From Daejeonella sp. (GTDB lineage: Bacteria > Bacteroidota > Bacteroidia > Sphingobacteriales > Sphingobacteriaceae), in assembly GCF_030684675.1 (NCBI RefSeq), contig NZ_JAUXXZ010000079.1:1-39671 (forward strand): a stretch of DNA of 39,671 bases. The letters are read 5' to 3'. The translations under genes were made by a program, and so were the position numbers. Of this stretch, positions 1 to 8,689 are shown one piece after another; position 1 is the first letter of the stretch; the number at the start of each line of letters is the position of its first letter. The notes beneath the pieces are model-generated. The model made no database searches, was not told the origin of the DNA, and saw nothing but the letters and a program-made list of their open reading frames with translations.

Positions 1-78
1 TCCTATATTTTATCGGACAAACCAAATGGTACAACAGCAAATTCTTATTATGACGTTTATGAATATGTTCACTCATAA
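1..78 (+). CDS. 3' end of an unidentified protein (partial)
   Basis: An open frame runs in from the left edge and stops at TAA 76-78, giving 25 residues that end in YDVYEYVHS. The residue mix (Tyr, Asn, Asp) is ordinary for a protein C-terminus, and a possible small hairpin lies about 30 bases downstream, so this is probably the tail of a real plus-strand gene. Too little is present to name a family. It could also be a chance open frame, since 25 codons is short. Confidence 0.4.
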   Translation, partial: SYILSDKPNGTTANSYYDVYEYVHS

Positions 79-105
79 AACAAATATAAGATTAGGCCAG
101 AACCC

Positions 106-120
106 CGAAGCAGAGCTTCG
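106..120 (+). terminator. possible weak hairpin terminator
   Basis: CGAAGC (106-111) and GCTTCG (115-120) pair perfectly around a 3-base loop, 28 bases after the stop of the partial gene. The following bases AGGAATTCTTTTG hold only a short T run, so termination strength is doubtful. The octamer GAATTCTT occurs twice just after it (123-130 and 142-149). Confidence 0.3.
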
Positions 121-166
121 AGGAATTCTTTTGATTAAATCGAATTCTTAACCTAAACCTAAAAAA

Positions 167-529
167 ATGAATCAAATTCTTTCCCACGGTCTATTAAGAG
201 TGATTTTTGCAATCCCGTTTGCAGTATTCGGTGTGATGCATCTTATGTCTGCCGACAAGATGCAGGGAATGGTTCCTAGCTATGTTCCTGGCGGGGTAAT
301 CTGGGTGTACATCATTGGTGTTTTATTAATTCTGGGTGCTGCTGGTTTCATAATCAACAAATCGGTGCAACTTGCAGGCTATTTATTAGGTGGATTAATG
401 CTGGTTTTTGTACTGACCATACACCTGCCGGTGGTTATGGGTGGTGATCAAAATGGGATGGGAAACTTATTGAAGGATCTTGCCATGATGGCTGGAGCAC
501 TTTATATAGGAAGTTCTTCATCTAAATAA
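167..529 (+). CDS. DoxX-like small integral membrane protein
   Basis: This 120-residue protein is almost entirely hydrophobic, with about four predicted membrane helices (near residues 8-27, 42-62, 65-86 and 100-117). The opening RVIFAIPFAVFGVMHL and the PSYVPGG loop resemble the DoxX/DoxD-like superfamily common in Bacteroidetes. Members have been tied to thiosulfate or quinone-linked redox chemistry in a few organisms, but most, including this one, have no assigned reaction. The ATG at 167 follows an A-rich stretch without a Shine-Dalgarno, usual for the phylum. The next gene, an AlkB-type hydroxylase, starts 49 bases downstream on the same strand, so co-transcription is likely. Confidence 0.75.
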   Translation: MNQILSHGLLRVIFAIPFAVFGVMHLMSADKMQGMVPSYVPGGVIWVYIIGVLLILGAAGFIINKSVQLAGYLLGGLMLVFVLTIHLPVVMGGDQNGMGNLLKDLAMMAGALYIGSSSSK

Positions 530-578
530 AAGCAGGAATTTATTTTTTATTATTCGCTGCCAAACCCTAAGATCAAAA

Positions 579-1616
579 ATGCGTACTGAAGTTAAGAGAA
601 CTGGCAGATCCTTCCGAAACTGGAAGTACTTTTTAAATCTGATTCCGGTAATACTGGTCATATTTGGAAATCTTTCGGGAGGCTGGTTTACGCTTTTGAA
701 TTTTACCTTTTCTTTTGTTGTACTTGGAATTGCTGAGATATTGCTTCCGGAAGACCATACAAATGATGATTGGATAGAAGATGAGTTACCGGATATCTTA
801 ATGATTTTATCGATTACCGGACAAATTTTAGCAATTTCAAGTCTCATTTATGGTATTTCAACAGGCATTATTCATGACCACTGGATAATTACTGCCGCAC
901 TCTCAACAGGTGGATCTTCTGGCACTCTGGCCATTGTTGTTGCTCATGAATTAATTCACAGAAAGCACAAGGCCTGGAATTTTGCTGGTCGCTTTCTTTT
1001 ATTTACAGTTCTCAACCCCTATTTCTATATACATCACCTGCGTATTCACCATAAATATGTCGGTACAGATCAGGATCCGGTAACAGCAAAATTCGGTGAA
1101 AACTATTATCATTTTGTTGTACGTTCCATCGGCGGACAGTTGAAACAATCCATGCAAATGGAAAAACAACGTTGTGCGATTAAAAAACTGGCTCCATACG
1201 GATTAAACAATTATATGATTAGTTGTATATCTGGATACCTCGGAATCATGATATTTTGCGTGATCTTTTGGGGCTGGGAAGTATTAGCTGCAATTCTGCT
1301 CCAGGCCATTTTTGCAAACCTTTTGCTTGAATATACAAACTACATTGAACATTATGGTTTGAGCAGGGTGGACAATGAACGCGTGAATGAAAAACACTCC
1401 TGGCAGAGCGATAAGCTGATCAGCCGTTTTCTGCTCATCGACCTTAGCCGGCATTCAGATCATCACTTTCATGCCGCAAAGCCATTTAATCAATTGCTGT
1501 CTTATCCTGAAAGTCCGGTACTCCCGGGCGGTTATGCAAGTATGATGTTACCTGCCCTGATTCCCACTCTATGGTTCAAGCTTGTAGATAAAAAAATCCC
1601 GAAACATTTTTCGTAA
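579..1616 (+). CDS. AlkB-type membrane di-iron hydroxylase (alkane 1-monooxygenase family)
   Basis: This 345-residue integral membrane protein carries the histidine boxes of the AlkB/fatty-acid-desaturase superfamily in order: HELIHRKHK, HHLRIHHKY followed by DQDP, the AlkB signature NYIEHYGL, and the final box RHSDHHFHAAKPF. These histidines bind a di-iron centre that uses O2 to hydroxylate an alkyl chain, with electrons normally from rubredoxin or ferredoxin. Hydrophobic helices alternate with the boxes as in the family, and the length is slightly under the roughly 400 residues of classical AlkB. The second box starts HH where classical AlkB has EH. NYIEHYGL argues for AlkB over a plain desaturase, but the substrate is unknown, and no rubredoxin gene is seen nearby. 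It probably shares a transcript with the DoxX-like gene upstream. Confidence 0.85.
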   Translation: MRTEVKRTGRSFRNWKYFLNLIPVILVIFGNLSGGWFTLLNFTFSFVVLGIAEILLPEDHTNDDWIEDELPDILMILSITGQILAISSLIYGISTGIIHDHWIITAALSTGGSSGTLAIVVAHELIHRKHKAWNFAGRFLLFTVLNPYFYIHHLRIHHKYVGTDQDPVTAKFGENYYHFVVRSIGGQLKQSMQMEKQRCAIKKLAPYGLNNYMISCISGYLGIMIFCVIFWGWEVLAAILLQAIFANLLLEYTNYIEHYGLSRVDNERVNEKHSWQSDKLISRFLLIDLSRHSDHHFHAAKPFNQLLSYPESPVLPGGYASMMLPALIPTLWFKLVDKKIPKHFS

Positions 1617-1650
1617 AAACCCTGATTAAATAATTCCACCTACCCCCTGT

Positions 1651-1783
1651 CATTGCGGACCCCGATCCGCAACATTACGGACCCCAATCCGCAACATTGC
1701 GGACCCCGATCCGATGTCATTGCAAACGTGATCCGTTGTCATTGCAAACGTGATCCGATGTCATTGCGGACTTGATCCGCAAT
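1651..1783. repeat. six tandem 22-bp palindromic repeats
   Basis: Units start at 1651, 1673, 1695, 1718, 1740 and 1762, each 22-23 bases, all beginning CATT(G/A)C and containing (G/A)ATCCG. Unit 6 is internally palindromic: ATTGCGGA and TCCGCAAT around a 5-base centre. Unit 1 is close to this, while units 4 and 5 carry a different left half (CAAACGTG). The block sits between two convergent genes and ends at the stop codon of the Nudix regulator. It may act as a bidirectional terminator or mRNA-end structure, or be a REP-like interspersed element. Confidence 0.9.
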
Positions 1784-2478
1784 CACTTCCCAAACGTAAT
1801 TTCCTTCTGGAACAGTTTGGCATATTTTCGCTTATCAAACTTATAGAGTTTGGCTGCTCTGTAGGATACACCCTTTTGCTTCTCATCCAGTTCTTTTAGA
1901 ATACCATAATTCAGCATCTTCTTTCTGAAATTCCGCTTATCCAGCTTCTTGTTTAGTATGACTTCATACAGATGCTGAAGCTGGGTCAGGGTAAATTTTT
2001 CCGGAAGTAACTCGAATGCAATGGGCTGATAACTAATTTTGTGTCTGATCTTTTCAAAACCTTTGGAAAAGATCTTCTCATGATCAAAGGCCAGTTTTGG
2101 TAAATCATTTACGGGAATCCAGACTGCTTTAGACGCATAATTACTGACGGGCTTAAGATCCTTACTGCCACTTAATCTGATCATTGCATAATAGGCAACT
2201 GTAATTACCCTCCCCTGGGGGTGTCTGTTCACATCCCCGAAGGTATAAAACTGATCCATATAGATTCCTCTAAGCCCGGTTAGCTCATAAAGAATACGCT
2301 CAGCTGCATGATCAATACTTTCATCCTGCTCAACAATATATCCGGGCAATGCCCACCAGTTTTTGAATGGTTCTTCATTTCGTTCAATCAGAAGAATCTT
2401 CAATTCTCCTTCATCGAAACCAAATATTACACAGTCAATAGAAAATACCGAATCGAACTTAGGCAGGATTGTTCCCAA
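1783..2478 (-). CDS. NrtR-like transcriptional regulator (degenerate Nudix domain plus winged helix)
   Basis: The 231-residue protein has an N-terminal Nudix fold (about residues 10-140) and a C-terminal winged-helix segment (about 155-225, containing LTQLQHLYEVILNKKLDKRN), the layout of the NrtR family. The Nudix box begins GYIVEQDESIDHAAER and continues ILYELTGL, so the usual REUxEE core reads RILYEL: one Glu is kept and two are lost. This is typical of family members that bind a nucleotide-type effector rather than hydrolyse it. The gene is divergent from pfkA across 118 bases, and that gap holds a 21-bp palindrome of the size NrtR-type repressors bind. Regulation of itself and/or pfkA is inferred. 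A catalytic Nudix hydrolase is the less likely alternative. Confidence 0.8.
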   Translation of the reverse strand: MGTILPKFDSVFSIDCVIFGFDEGELKILLIERNEEPFKNWWALPGYIVEQDESIDHAAERILYELTGLRGIYMDQFYTFGDVNRHPQGRVITVAYYAMIRLSGSKDLKPVSNYASKAVWIPVNDLPKLAFDHEKIFSKGFEKIRHKISYQPIAFELLPEKFTLTQLQHLYEVILNKKLDKRNFRKKMLNYGILKELDEKQKGVSYRAAKLYKFDKRKYAKLFQKEITFGK

Positions 2479-2547
2479 AATGTAAAATTTAAAAACTAAA
2501 TATATAAGGTTTAGTCATAAAGTATGAAAAAATATTCAAAAATTACT

Positions 2548-2568
2548 TAGTGTAAAAAATACACACTA
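2548..2568. promoter_or_regulatory. 21-bp palindromic operator candidate
   Basis: TAGTGT at 2548-2553 and ACACTA at 2563-2568 form a perfect 6-bp inverted repeat spanning 21 bp. It ends on the first bases of a probable -7 box of the pfkA promoter, so a bound protein would block transcription. NrtR-family operators are palindromes of about this length. Confidence 0.5.
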
Positions 2569-2574
2569 TATTCG
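2567..2574 (+). promoter_or_regulatory. candidate pfkA promoter -7 box
   Basis: TATATTCG matches the Bacteroidetes -7 consensus TAnnTTTG except for one base. It lies 22 bases before the TTG start codon of pfkA. A weak TTAG at 2547-2550 could serve as the -33 element. Confidence 0.4.
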
Positions 2575-2596
2575 TGCATATTATTCATAATCAGAT

Positions 2597-3580
2597 TTGT
2601 CAGGAATAAGAAAAATAGGCGTTTTTACTTCGGGAGGTGACGCACCCGGAATGAATGCATGTATCAGAGCAGTTGTTCGTACCGCGGTATACATGGGCAT
2701 CGAAGTAGTAGGTATCCGCAAAGGATATCAGGGAATGCTGGATAGTGATTTTTGGGACATGGACGCACGTTCAGTCGGAAATATCATTCATCTGGGTGGA
2801 ACCATCCTAAAAACTGCCCGCTGTCTGGAGTTCAAGACAGATGAAGGGACAGAAAAGGCATACAATAATCTGAAAGCAAAAGGAATCGACGCTTTGGTTG
2901 CAATAGGCGGCGATGGTACAGCGAGAGGTGCAGAGCGTCTTTCTTCACGATTTGATATTCCGATCATGTGTATTCCCGGAACAATTGACAATGATCTTTA
3001 TGGTTCTGATTTCACCCTTGGATTCGATACCGCAACCAATACGGTTATTGAAGCAATTGATAAGATAAGAGATACTGCGGCATCGCATAACCGGCTGTTC
3101 TTTGTAGAAGTAATGGGGCGAGATTCAGGATGCATTGCTTTACGTTCGGGAATTGCAGGGGGAGCTGAGGCTGTTCTTTTACCAGAACGTGAGACTGCTA
3201 TTGATGAACTCATCGAAAAGCTGTCGCTCGATGCCAGAAACAAAAAAACATCCAGTATTGTGATAGTAGCCGAAGGCGATAAAAGTGGCGGAGCCTATCA
3301 GCTAGCTAAACGTGTTACAGAAAAATTTGATTTTTACGACGTCAAAGTCACTATATTAGGGCACTTGCAACGCGGAGGCAGTCCGAGCAGTTTTGACCGT
3401 GTGCTGGCTAGTCGCTTAGGCTTTGCAGCAGTCAAAGGGTTGATCGCTGGAAATAGCCGGCAAATGGTAGGACTGCGGGGAAATTCAGTTGTGATGACAC
3501 CCCTCGAGGAAGCATTAAATTTCACTCATTTTAAACTTGAGGACGATTTAATGGAAATGGTGAGTGTATTATCTATTTAA
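2597..3580 (+). CDS. pfkA: ATP-dependent 6-phosphofructokinase
   Basis: Converts fructose 6-phosphate and ATP to fructose 1,6-bisphosphate, the committed step of glycolysis, in the cytoplasm. The 327 residues match the usual bacterial length near 320. Motifs in order: GVFTSGGDAPGMN (ATP site), GGDGT, PGTIDND with catalytic Asp131, MGRDSGCIA and LGHLQRGG (substrate binding). The start is TTG at 2597. An in-frame stop at 2588-2590 rules out anything further upstream, and the next in-frame ATG lies inside the ATP-binding motif. The gene is followed after three bases by the NAGK-like gene and then by gapA, a glycolytic cluster. A divergent NrtR-like regulator and the palindrome overlapping the promoter suggest repression control. 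Confidence 0.96.
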   Translation: MSGIRKIGVFTSGGDAPGMNACIRAVVRTAVYMGIEVVGIRKGYQGMLDSDFWDMDARSVGNIIHLGGTILKTARCLEFKTDEGTEKAYNNLKAKGIDALVAIGGDGTARGAERLSSRFDIPIMCIPGTIDNDLYGSDFTLGFDTATNTVIEAIDKIRDTAASHNRLFFVEVMGRDSGCIALRSGIAGGAEAVLLPERETAIDELIEKLSLDARNKKTSSIVIVAEGDKSGGAYQLAKRVTEKFDFYDVKVTILGHLQRGGSPSSFDRVLASRLGFAAVKGLIAGNSRQMVGLRGNSVVMTPLEEALNFTHFKLEDDLMEMVSVLSI

Positions 3581-3583
3581 TAT

Positions 3584-4432
3584 ATGATTGCAGTAGTTTA
3601 TAGTGGATCAAGGCATGCCGATTGGAAGCTGGCTGAAAAAGGGAAGACAATTTCAGAATTCAAAACCCCTGGAATCAATCCATTTTTTAATGATGAAAAC
3701 TATATTACGCAATTCCTCAATAAGAATATTCACTTAATTAACAATGCCGAAAAAATTAAATGGGTTTATTTTTTCGGGGCAGGAGCATCATCAAACGAGC
3801 GCAGGGAAATTGTTGCGAACGCCCTTGGCTGTTTTTTCAGATTCAGTAAGGTTATTGTTGACCATGATCTCAAAGCAGCAGCACTTGCGGCAAGCGGCGA
3901 TGAACCCGGAATATTGGGTATTATGGGGAGCGGTTCAAATGCGGCTTATTTTGATGGAAAAAAAATAATAGAGAATAATTATGGCCTGGGTTATATTCTG
4001 GGTGATGAAGGGTCGTCCAACTGGCTGGGACGCAGATTGCTGAAATCATATCTGAATGATCTTCTTCCTGACGAATTCAAATTCAAATTCAAAAAGAAAT
4101 ATGACCTCGACAGGACTCAGATACTCGACAAAGTATACAGACAAGCTCAGCCTTCTTTGTTTTTAAGTTCATTTGCCGATTTTCTGATGGAGAATAAAGA
4201 GGATAGCTTTGTGAAAAACATGGTAACTGATGGTTTTGATATCTATTTTAAAACTTATATTATTCCTCTAAAAGAACAGTATCCGAATGTCCCATTGCAC
4301 ATAATTGGAACAGTAGCGGCGGGATTTCAGGAATATCTTCATCAGGCTGCACAAAACAATAACTTAAAAGTAAGCTCCGTTATTAAAGAGCCCATATATA
4401 ACTTGTTAAAATACTATTCAAATAAAAATTAA
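3584..4432 (+). CDS. BadF/BadG / N-acetylglucosamine-kinase-like protein with altered N-terminus
   Basis: The 282 residues match the ASKHA-fold family annotated in Bacteroidetes as BadF/BadG ATPase or N-acetylglucosamine kinase. Clear signatures are LGIMGSGSNAAYFDG (phosphate-2 region), GYILGDEGSSNWLGRRLL, and IIGTVAAGF (adenosine region). The N-terminal phosphate-1 loop, normally Asp-Gly/Ser-Gly-x-(S/T)-K-T, reads VVYSGSRHADW. The Asp is replaced by Tyr, and the Lys-Thr is missing. This could weaken ATP binding or mean a regulatory rather than catalytic role. The gene starts three bases after pfkA stops, so the two are almost certainly cotranscribed, pointing to hexose or amino-sugar metabolism. 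The substrate is not determined by the sequence. Confidence 0.8.
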   Translation: MIAVVYSGSRHADWKLAEKGKTISEFKTPGINPFFNDENYITQFLNKNIHLINNAEKIKWVYFFGAGASSNERREIVANALGCFFRFSKVIVDHDLKAAALAASGDEPGILGIMGSGSNAAYFDGKKIIENNYGLGYILGDEGSSNWLGRRLLKSYLNDLLPDEFKFKFKKKYDLDRTQILDKVYRQAQPSLFLSSFADFLMENKEDSFVKNMVTDGFDIYFKTYIIPLKEQYPNVPLHIIGTVAAGFQEYLHQAAQNNNLKVSSVIKEPIYNLLKYYSNKN

Positions 4433-4443
4433 TAATGAACCAT

Positions 4444-4470
4444 GTAAGTAACTTATATTAAAACACTTAC
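4444..4470. promoter_or_regulatory. inverted repeats upstream of gapA
   Basis: GTAAGT (4444-4449) is repeated inverted as ACTTAC (4465-4470), and an inner perfect palindrome TAAGTaACTTA occupies 4445-4455. The elements sit in the 95-base gap before gapA, where a regulator of gapA could bind. A CCTG/CAGG mini-hairpin (4475-4489) follows. Function is inferred only from symmetry. Confidence 0.3.
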
Positions 4471-4500
4471 GGAACCTGTTTCATTCAGGAGGATTCATAG

Positions 4501-5526
<1,026 letters not shown>

Positions 5527-5555
5527 TATTTGTAGCTTTCTATACTAACCTCGAC

Positions 5556-5585
5556 CCTGCTTTATGTTTAAAGCAGGTTTTTTTT
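5556..5585 (+). terminator. Rho-independent terminator after gapA
   Basis: CCTGCTTT (5556-5563) pairs perfectly with AAAGCAGG (5570-5577) around a 6-base loop and is followed by eight T residues, 30 bases after the gapA stop. Confidence 0.92.
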
Positions 5586-5657
5586 ATTTTGACCGATACC
5601 GTTTACTAATTGATATTAACCACATGCAGATTTTTTGATTATAAATAATTATTTTCG

Positions 5658-5692
5658 TAACGCTGACAGGGTTTTAAACCCTGTCAGCGTTA
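5658..5692. repeat. perfect 35-nt palindrome at the start of the next gene
   Basis: Seventeen-base arms (TAACGCTGACAGGGTTT and its exact complement) flank a single T at 5675. The last base, A5692, is the first base of an in-frame ATG. In RNA this would be a very stable hairpin. It follows the gapA terminator and has no T tract after it, so it is not itself an ordinary terminator. A dispersed palindromic repeat or a translation-control hairpin are the likely readings. Confidence 0.9.
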
Positions 5693-5700
5693 TGGGAAAA

Positions 5701-6669
5701 ATGGATCAAATAGTTTGGGGTATAATCGGCTGCGGCAATGTTACTGAAGTCAAAAGCGGACCGGCTTTTAACAAAGTTGCGAACTCTTCATTGGTTGCCG
5801 TTATGCGCCGCGATAAAACACAGGCACAAGATTATGCACAAAGGCATCAAGTAAAAAAATGGTATTCCGATGCTGATGAACTGATCAATAATCAGGATGT
5901 CAATGCCATTTACATTGCAACCCCTCCCGATTCGCATGAGCAATACACTATTGCTGCTTTTAAGGCTGGCAAACCGGTTTATGTTGAAAAACCAATGGCC
6001 CTAAATTCTTCTGAAGCGCGGAGGATGCTGGAAGCCTCAGAAAAATATTCATGTAAGCTCAGTGTTGCACATTACCGCAGAGCTCAACCCAGGTTTTTAG
6101 AAATCCGTAACCTGATCCGAAATAGTTCTCTGGGTGAAATTCTATCTGCAGAAATCAGATTATTCCAGACCCCTACTCCGGGTGTAGCAGATACCTGGAG
6201 GGTAAACCCTTTAATTTCAGGTGGTGGTTTATTTCACGACCTTGCCCCACACCAATTGGATCTGATGCTTTATTTTTTTGGGGGGCCAAAATCGGTACAA
6301 GGAAGTTCATCTAACCGGGGGAAGAATTATCAGGCAGACGATTATGTGACAGCAGATATTATTTTTGGAGATAATGTGCCTTTCAAAGGGACCTGGGATT
6401 ACACTGTCACATCCGAAAAAGAACTTGATCTCTGTGAAATTAAAGGAACAAAGGGAACCCTTCGTTTTCCAATCTTTACTGATGGATGTCAACTGATACT
6501 AGACGGTCAAACCAAAGACCTACATTTTCCTCCGATTCCACATGTACAACAACCTATGATCGAACAGGTTGTAAATTATTTCCTGAATAAGGGCCCTAAT
6601 CCATGTTCGGCTTCAGAAGCCCTGATTGTGATGGAGATGATGGATCGGGTCTGCGGAAAACTTAAATAA
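5701..6669 (+). CDS. Gfo/Idh/MocA family NAD(P)-dependent oxidoreductase
   Basis: A 322-residue protein with an N-terminal Rossmann fold (VWGIIGCGNVTEVKSG, residues 5-20) and the family EKP motif in VYVEKPMAL (about residue 100), followed by the alpha/beta substrate domain. Relatives oxidise or reduce sugars, inositols or amino-sugar derivatives, and the substrate here is unknown. I chose the ATG at 5701 because MDQIVWGIIGCG fits the family N-terminus. The frame is also open back to a TTG at 5635 and an ATG at 5692, but those would translate through, or start on the last base of, a 35-nt palindrome. No signal peptide is seen, so it acts in the cytoplasm. It runs convergently into glgB with 15 bases between stops. 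Confidence 0.88.
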   Translation: MDQIVWGIIGCGNVTEVKSGPAFNKVANSSLVAVMRRDKTQAQDYAQRHQVKKWYSDADELINNQDVNAIYIATPPDSHEQYTIAAFKAGKPVYVEKPMALNSSEARRMLEASEKYSCKLSVAHYRRAQPRFLEIRNLIRNSSLGEILSAEIRLFQTPTPGVADTWRVNPLISGGGLFHDLAPHQLDLMLYFFGGPKSVQGSSSNRGKNYQADDYVTADIIFGDNVPFKGTWDYTVTSEKELDLCEIKGTKGTLRFPIFTDGCQLILDGQTKDLHFPPIPHVQQPMIEQVVNYFLNKGPNPCSASEALIVMEMMDRVCGKLK

Positions 6670-6684
6670 GGAACTTCCTTAATT

Positions 6685-8640
6685 TCAATTCACCTTTTTC
6701 AGCACCAAACCCGCAAGAGGTGGAAGGTTCATCAGGCCTGATTGTGCTTTTCCATGCCAGAATATCTCTTCAGAAATAACATTTTGATCCGAAAATAAAC
6801 CGGATCCATAAAAATGTGAATCATCTGAATTCAGTATTAGCTTCCACTTGCCCTCTGCAGGAAGTCCGATACGCCAGGCCTTCCTTAGTACCGGTGTCAT
6901 GTTTAAAACAATTAAAAGATCATCAGAAGGATTATTTCCCTTTCTGGAATATACGAGCACTGAATTTTCGGCATCCCCCCCCTCAATCCATTCAAAACCA
7001 GCAGACTCGAAACTCTTTTCATATAAAGCAGGCTCTGATCGGTATACTTTATTCAAAGCAGTAACTGTCTCTTTAATACCCTGGTGCGGAGCATATTCCA
7101 GCAAATGCCAGTCGAGGGATTGATTAAAATTCCACTCTGCAGATTGTGCAAACTCACAACCCATAAAAAGGCACTTTGTACCCGGGTGTGTAAACATGTA
7201 CAGGTATAATAACCTCAGATTAGCGAACTTCTGCCATTCATCGCCAGGCATCCTGTCAAGTAATGAGCCCTTGCCATGAACTACCTCGTCATGTGAAAAT
7301 GGGAGCATGAAATTCTCTGTAAATGCGTAAACAGTACTAAAAGTTATTCCCTGATGGTTGTATTTCCTGTGGACAGGATCCTTCCCAAAATAGTCGAGTG
7401 TATCATGCATCCAGCCCATCATCCATTTCATCCCAAAACCCAATCCACCCATAAAAGTAGGCCTGCTTACACCGCTAAATGCAGTAGATTCTTCAGCTAT
7501 GGTCTGAACATCAGGAAAATTGGAATAAACAGCCTCATTGAATTCTCTGATAAAATTTATTGCTTCCAGATTTTCACGTCCACCCTCATCATTAGGTATC
7601 CATTCACCCTCCTTTCTCGAATAATCAAGATATAGCATCGATGCTACAGCATCTACACGCAAACCATCGGCATGATATCGGTCAAGCCAGAATATGGCAT
7701 TGCTAATCAGAAATGACTTCACCTCATTCCTGCCGTAGTTGAATATATAGGATTTCCAGTCGGGGTGAAAACCCTTCCTCATATCTTCATGCTCATATAA
7801 ATGGGTTCCATCAAAACGATAGAGGCCATGTTCATCACCGGGAAAATGGGAAGGTACCCAATCAAGAATCACTCCTATGCCTGCTTCGTGCAATTGTTCA
7901 ATCAGATACATTAAATCCTGTGGAGTTCCATATCTGGAAGTGGCAGCAAAATATCCGGTAATCTGATAACCCCATGAAGGATAGAACGGATGCTCCATTA
8001 ATGGAAGAAATTCTACATGGGTAAATCCTGTTTCCAGAAGGTATGGAATAAGCTTCTCTGCCATTTGGCGATAGCTCAAAAACTCATCAGGCGATTCAGG
8101 ACTACGTGCCCAGGATCCAAAATGCATTTCATAAACCGACATGGGTTTATTCAGGGCATTTATATCATACCTCGATCTCATCCATGGACCATCCTTCCAC
8201 TCGTACCAGGTATCCCAAACGATAGAGGCCGTAGATGGCGGCTCTTCCCATCTTAATGCAAAGGGATCGGCTTTTTCAAGACTCTCTCCTGAATTTGACT
8301 GAATATAATATTTGTAAACTTCCCCGGTTCCAATTCCCGGAATAAAAGCTTCCCATATCCCGGATTCATCCCACCTGACCTGCATGGGATGAGAGGCCTT
8401 ATTCCATCCATTAAAATTACCCTCTACGAAAACCTGGCGGGCATTTGGTACCCATACTGCAAAATATGTACCCTTAACTCCTCCATGCTCAACAACATGA
8501 GAACCTAATTTTTCATATAACCTATAATGTTTACCCGATCTGAAAAGACTGATATCAAAATCCGAAAAACGGGAATACCATGAGTCTGTCGATACAGATT
8601 CGTTCTTTACAGCCTGAATGGCATTAACTTTTTTTGCCAT
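6685..8640 (-). CDS. glgB: 1,4-alpha-glucan branching enzyme
   Basis: Transfers alpha-1,4-glucan segments to make alpha-1,6 branches in glycogen. At 651 residues it has a CBM48 early-set domain (about residues 40-135, with GTYFAVWVPNARQVFVEGNFN), a GH13 barrel and a C-terminal beta domain. GH13 landmarks: YEMHFGSW, DWVPSHFP, GLRVDAVAS with nucleophile Asp330, IAEEST with the acid/base Glu at 383/384, and FSHDEVVHGKGS. It is the second gene after the GH31 alpha-glucosidase (49-base gap), forming an alpha-glucan metabolism pair. No signal peptide is present, so it acts on cytosolic glycogen. Confidence 0.96.
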   Translation of the reverse strand: MAKKVNAIQAVKNESVSTDSWYSRFSDFDISLFRSGKHYRLYEKLGSHVVEHGGVKGTYFAVWVPNARQVFVEGNFNGWNKASHPMQVRWDESGIWEAFIPGIGTGEVYKYYIQSNSGESLEKADPFALRWEEPPSTASIVWDTWYEWKDGPWMRSRYDINALNKPMSVYEMHFGSWARSPESPDEFLSYRQMAEKLIPYLLETGFTHVEFLPLMEHPFYPSWGYQITGYFAATSRYGTPQDLMYLIEQLHEAGIGVILDWVPSHFPGDEHGLYRFDGTHLYEHEDMRKGFHPDWKSYIFNYGRNEVKSFLISNAIFWLDRYHADGLRVDAVASMLYLDYSRKEGEWIPNDEGGRENLEAINFIREFNEAVYSNFPDVQTIAEESTAFSGVSRPTFMGGLGFGMKWMMGWMHDTLDYFGKDPVHRKYNHQGITFSTVYAFTENFMLPFSHDEVVHGKGSLLDRMPGDEWQKFANLRLLYLYMFTHPGTKCLFMGCEFAQSAEWNFNQSLDWHLLEYAPHQGIKETVTALNKVYRSEPALYEKSFESAGFEWIEGGDAENSVLVYSRKGNNPSDDLLIVLNMTPVLRKAWRIGLPAEGKWKLILNSDDSHFYGSGLFSDQNVISEEIFWHGKAQSGLMNLPPLAGLVLKKVN

Positions 8641-8689
8641 AATTAGGGTAGATTACGTTACATGAATATTTTATTAATCATTTAATATA

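Noticed and set aside
1651-1783. CRISPR array
   Set aside because: Units are contiguous with no variable spacers, and each is 22-23 bases. No cas gene is nearby.
4487-4493. Shine-Dalgarno AGGAGGA for gapA
   Set aside because: It is about 34 bases from the start codon and beyond useful range. Bacteroidetes genes usually lack such sites.
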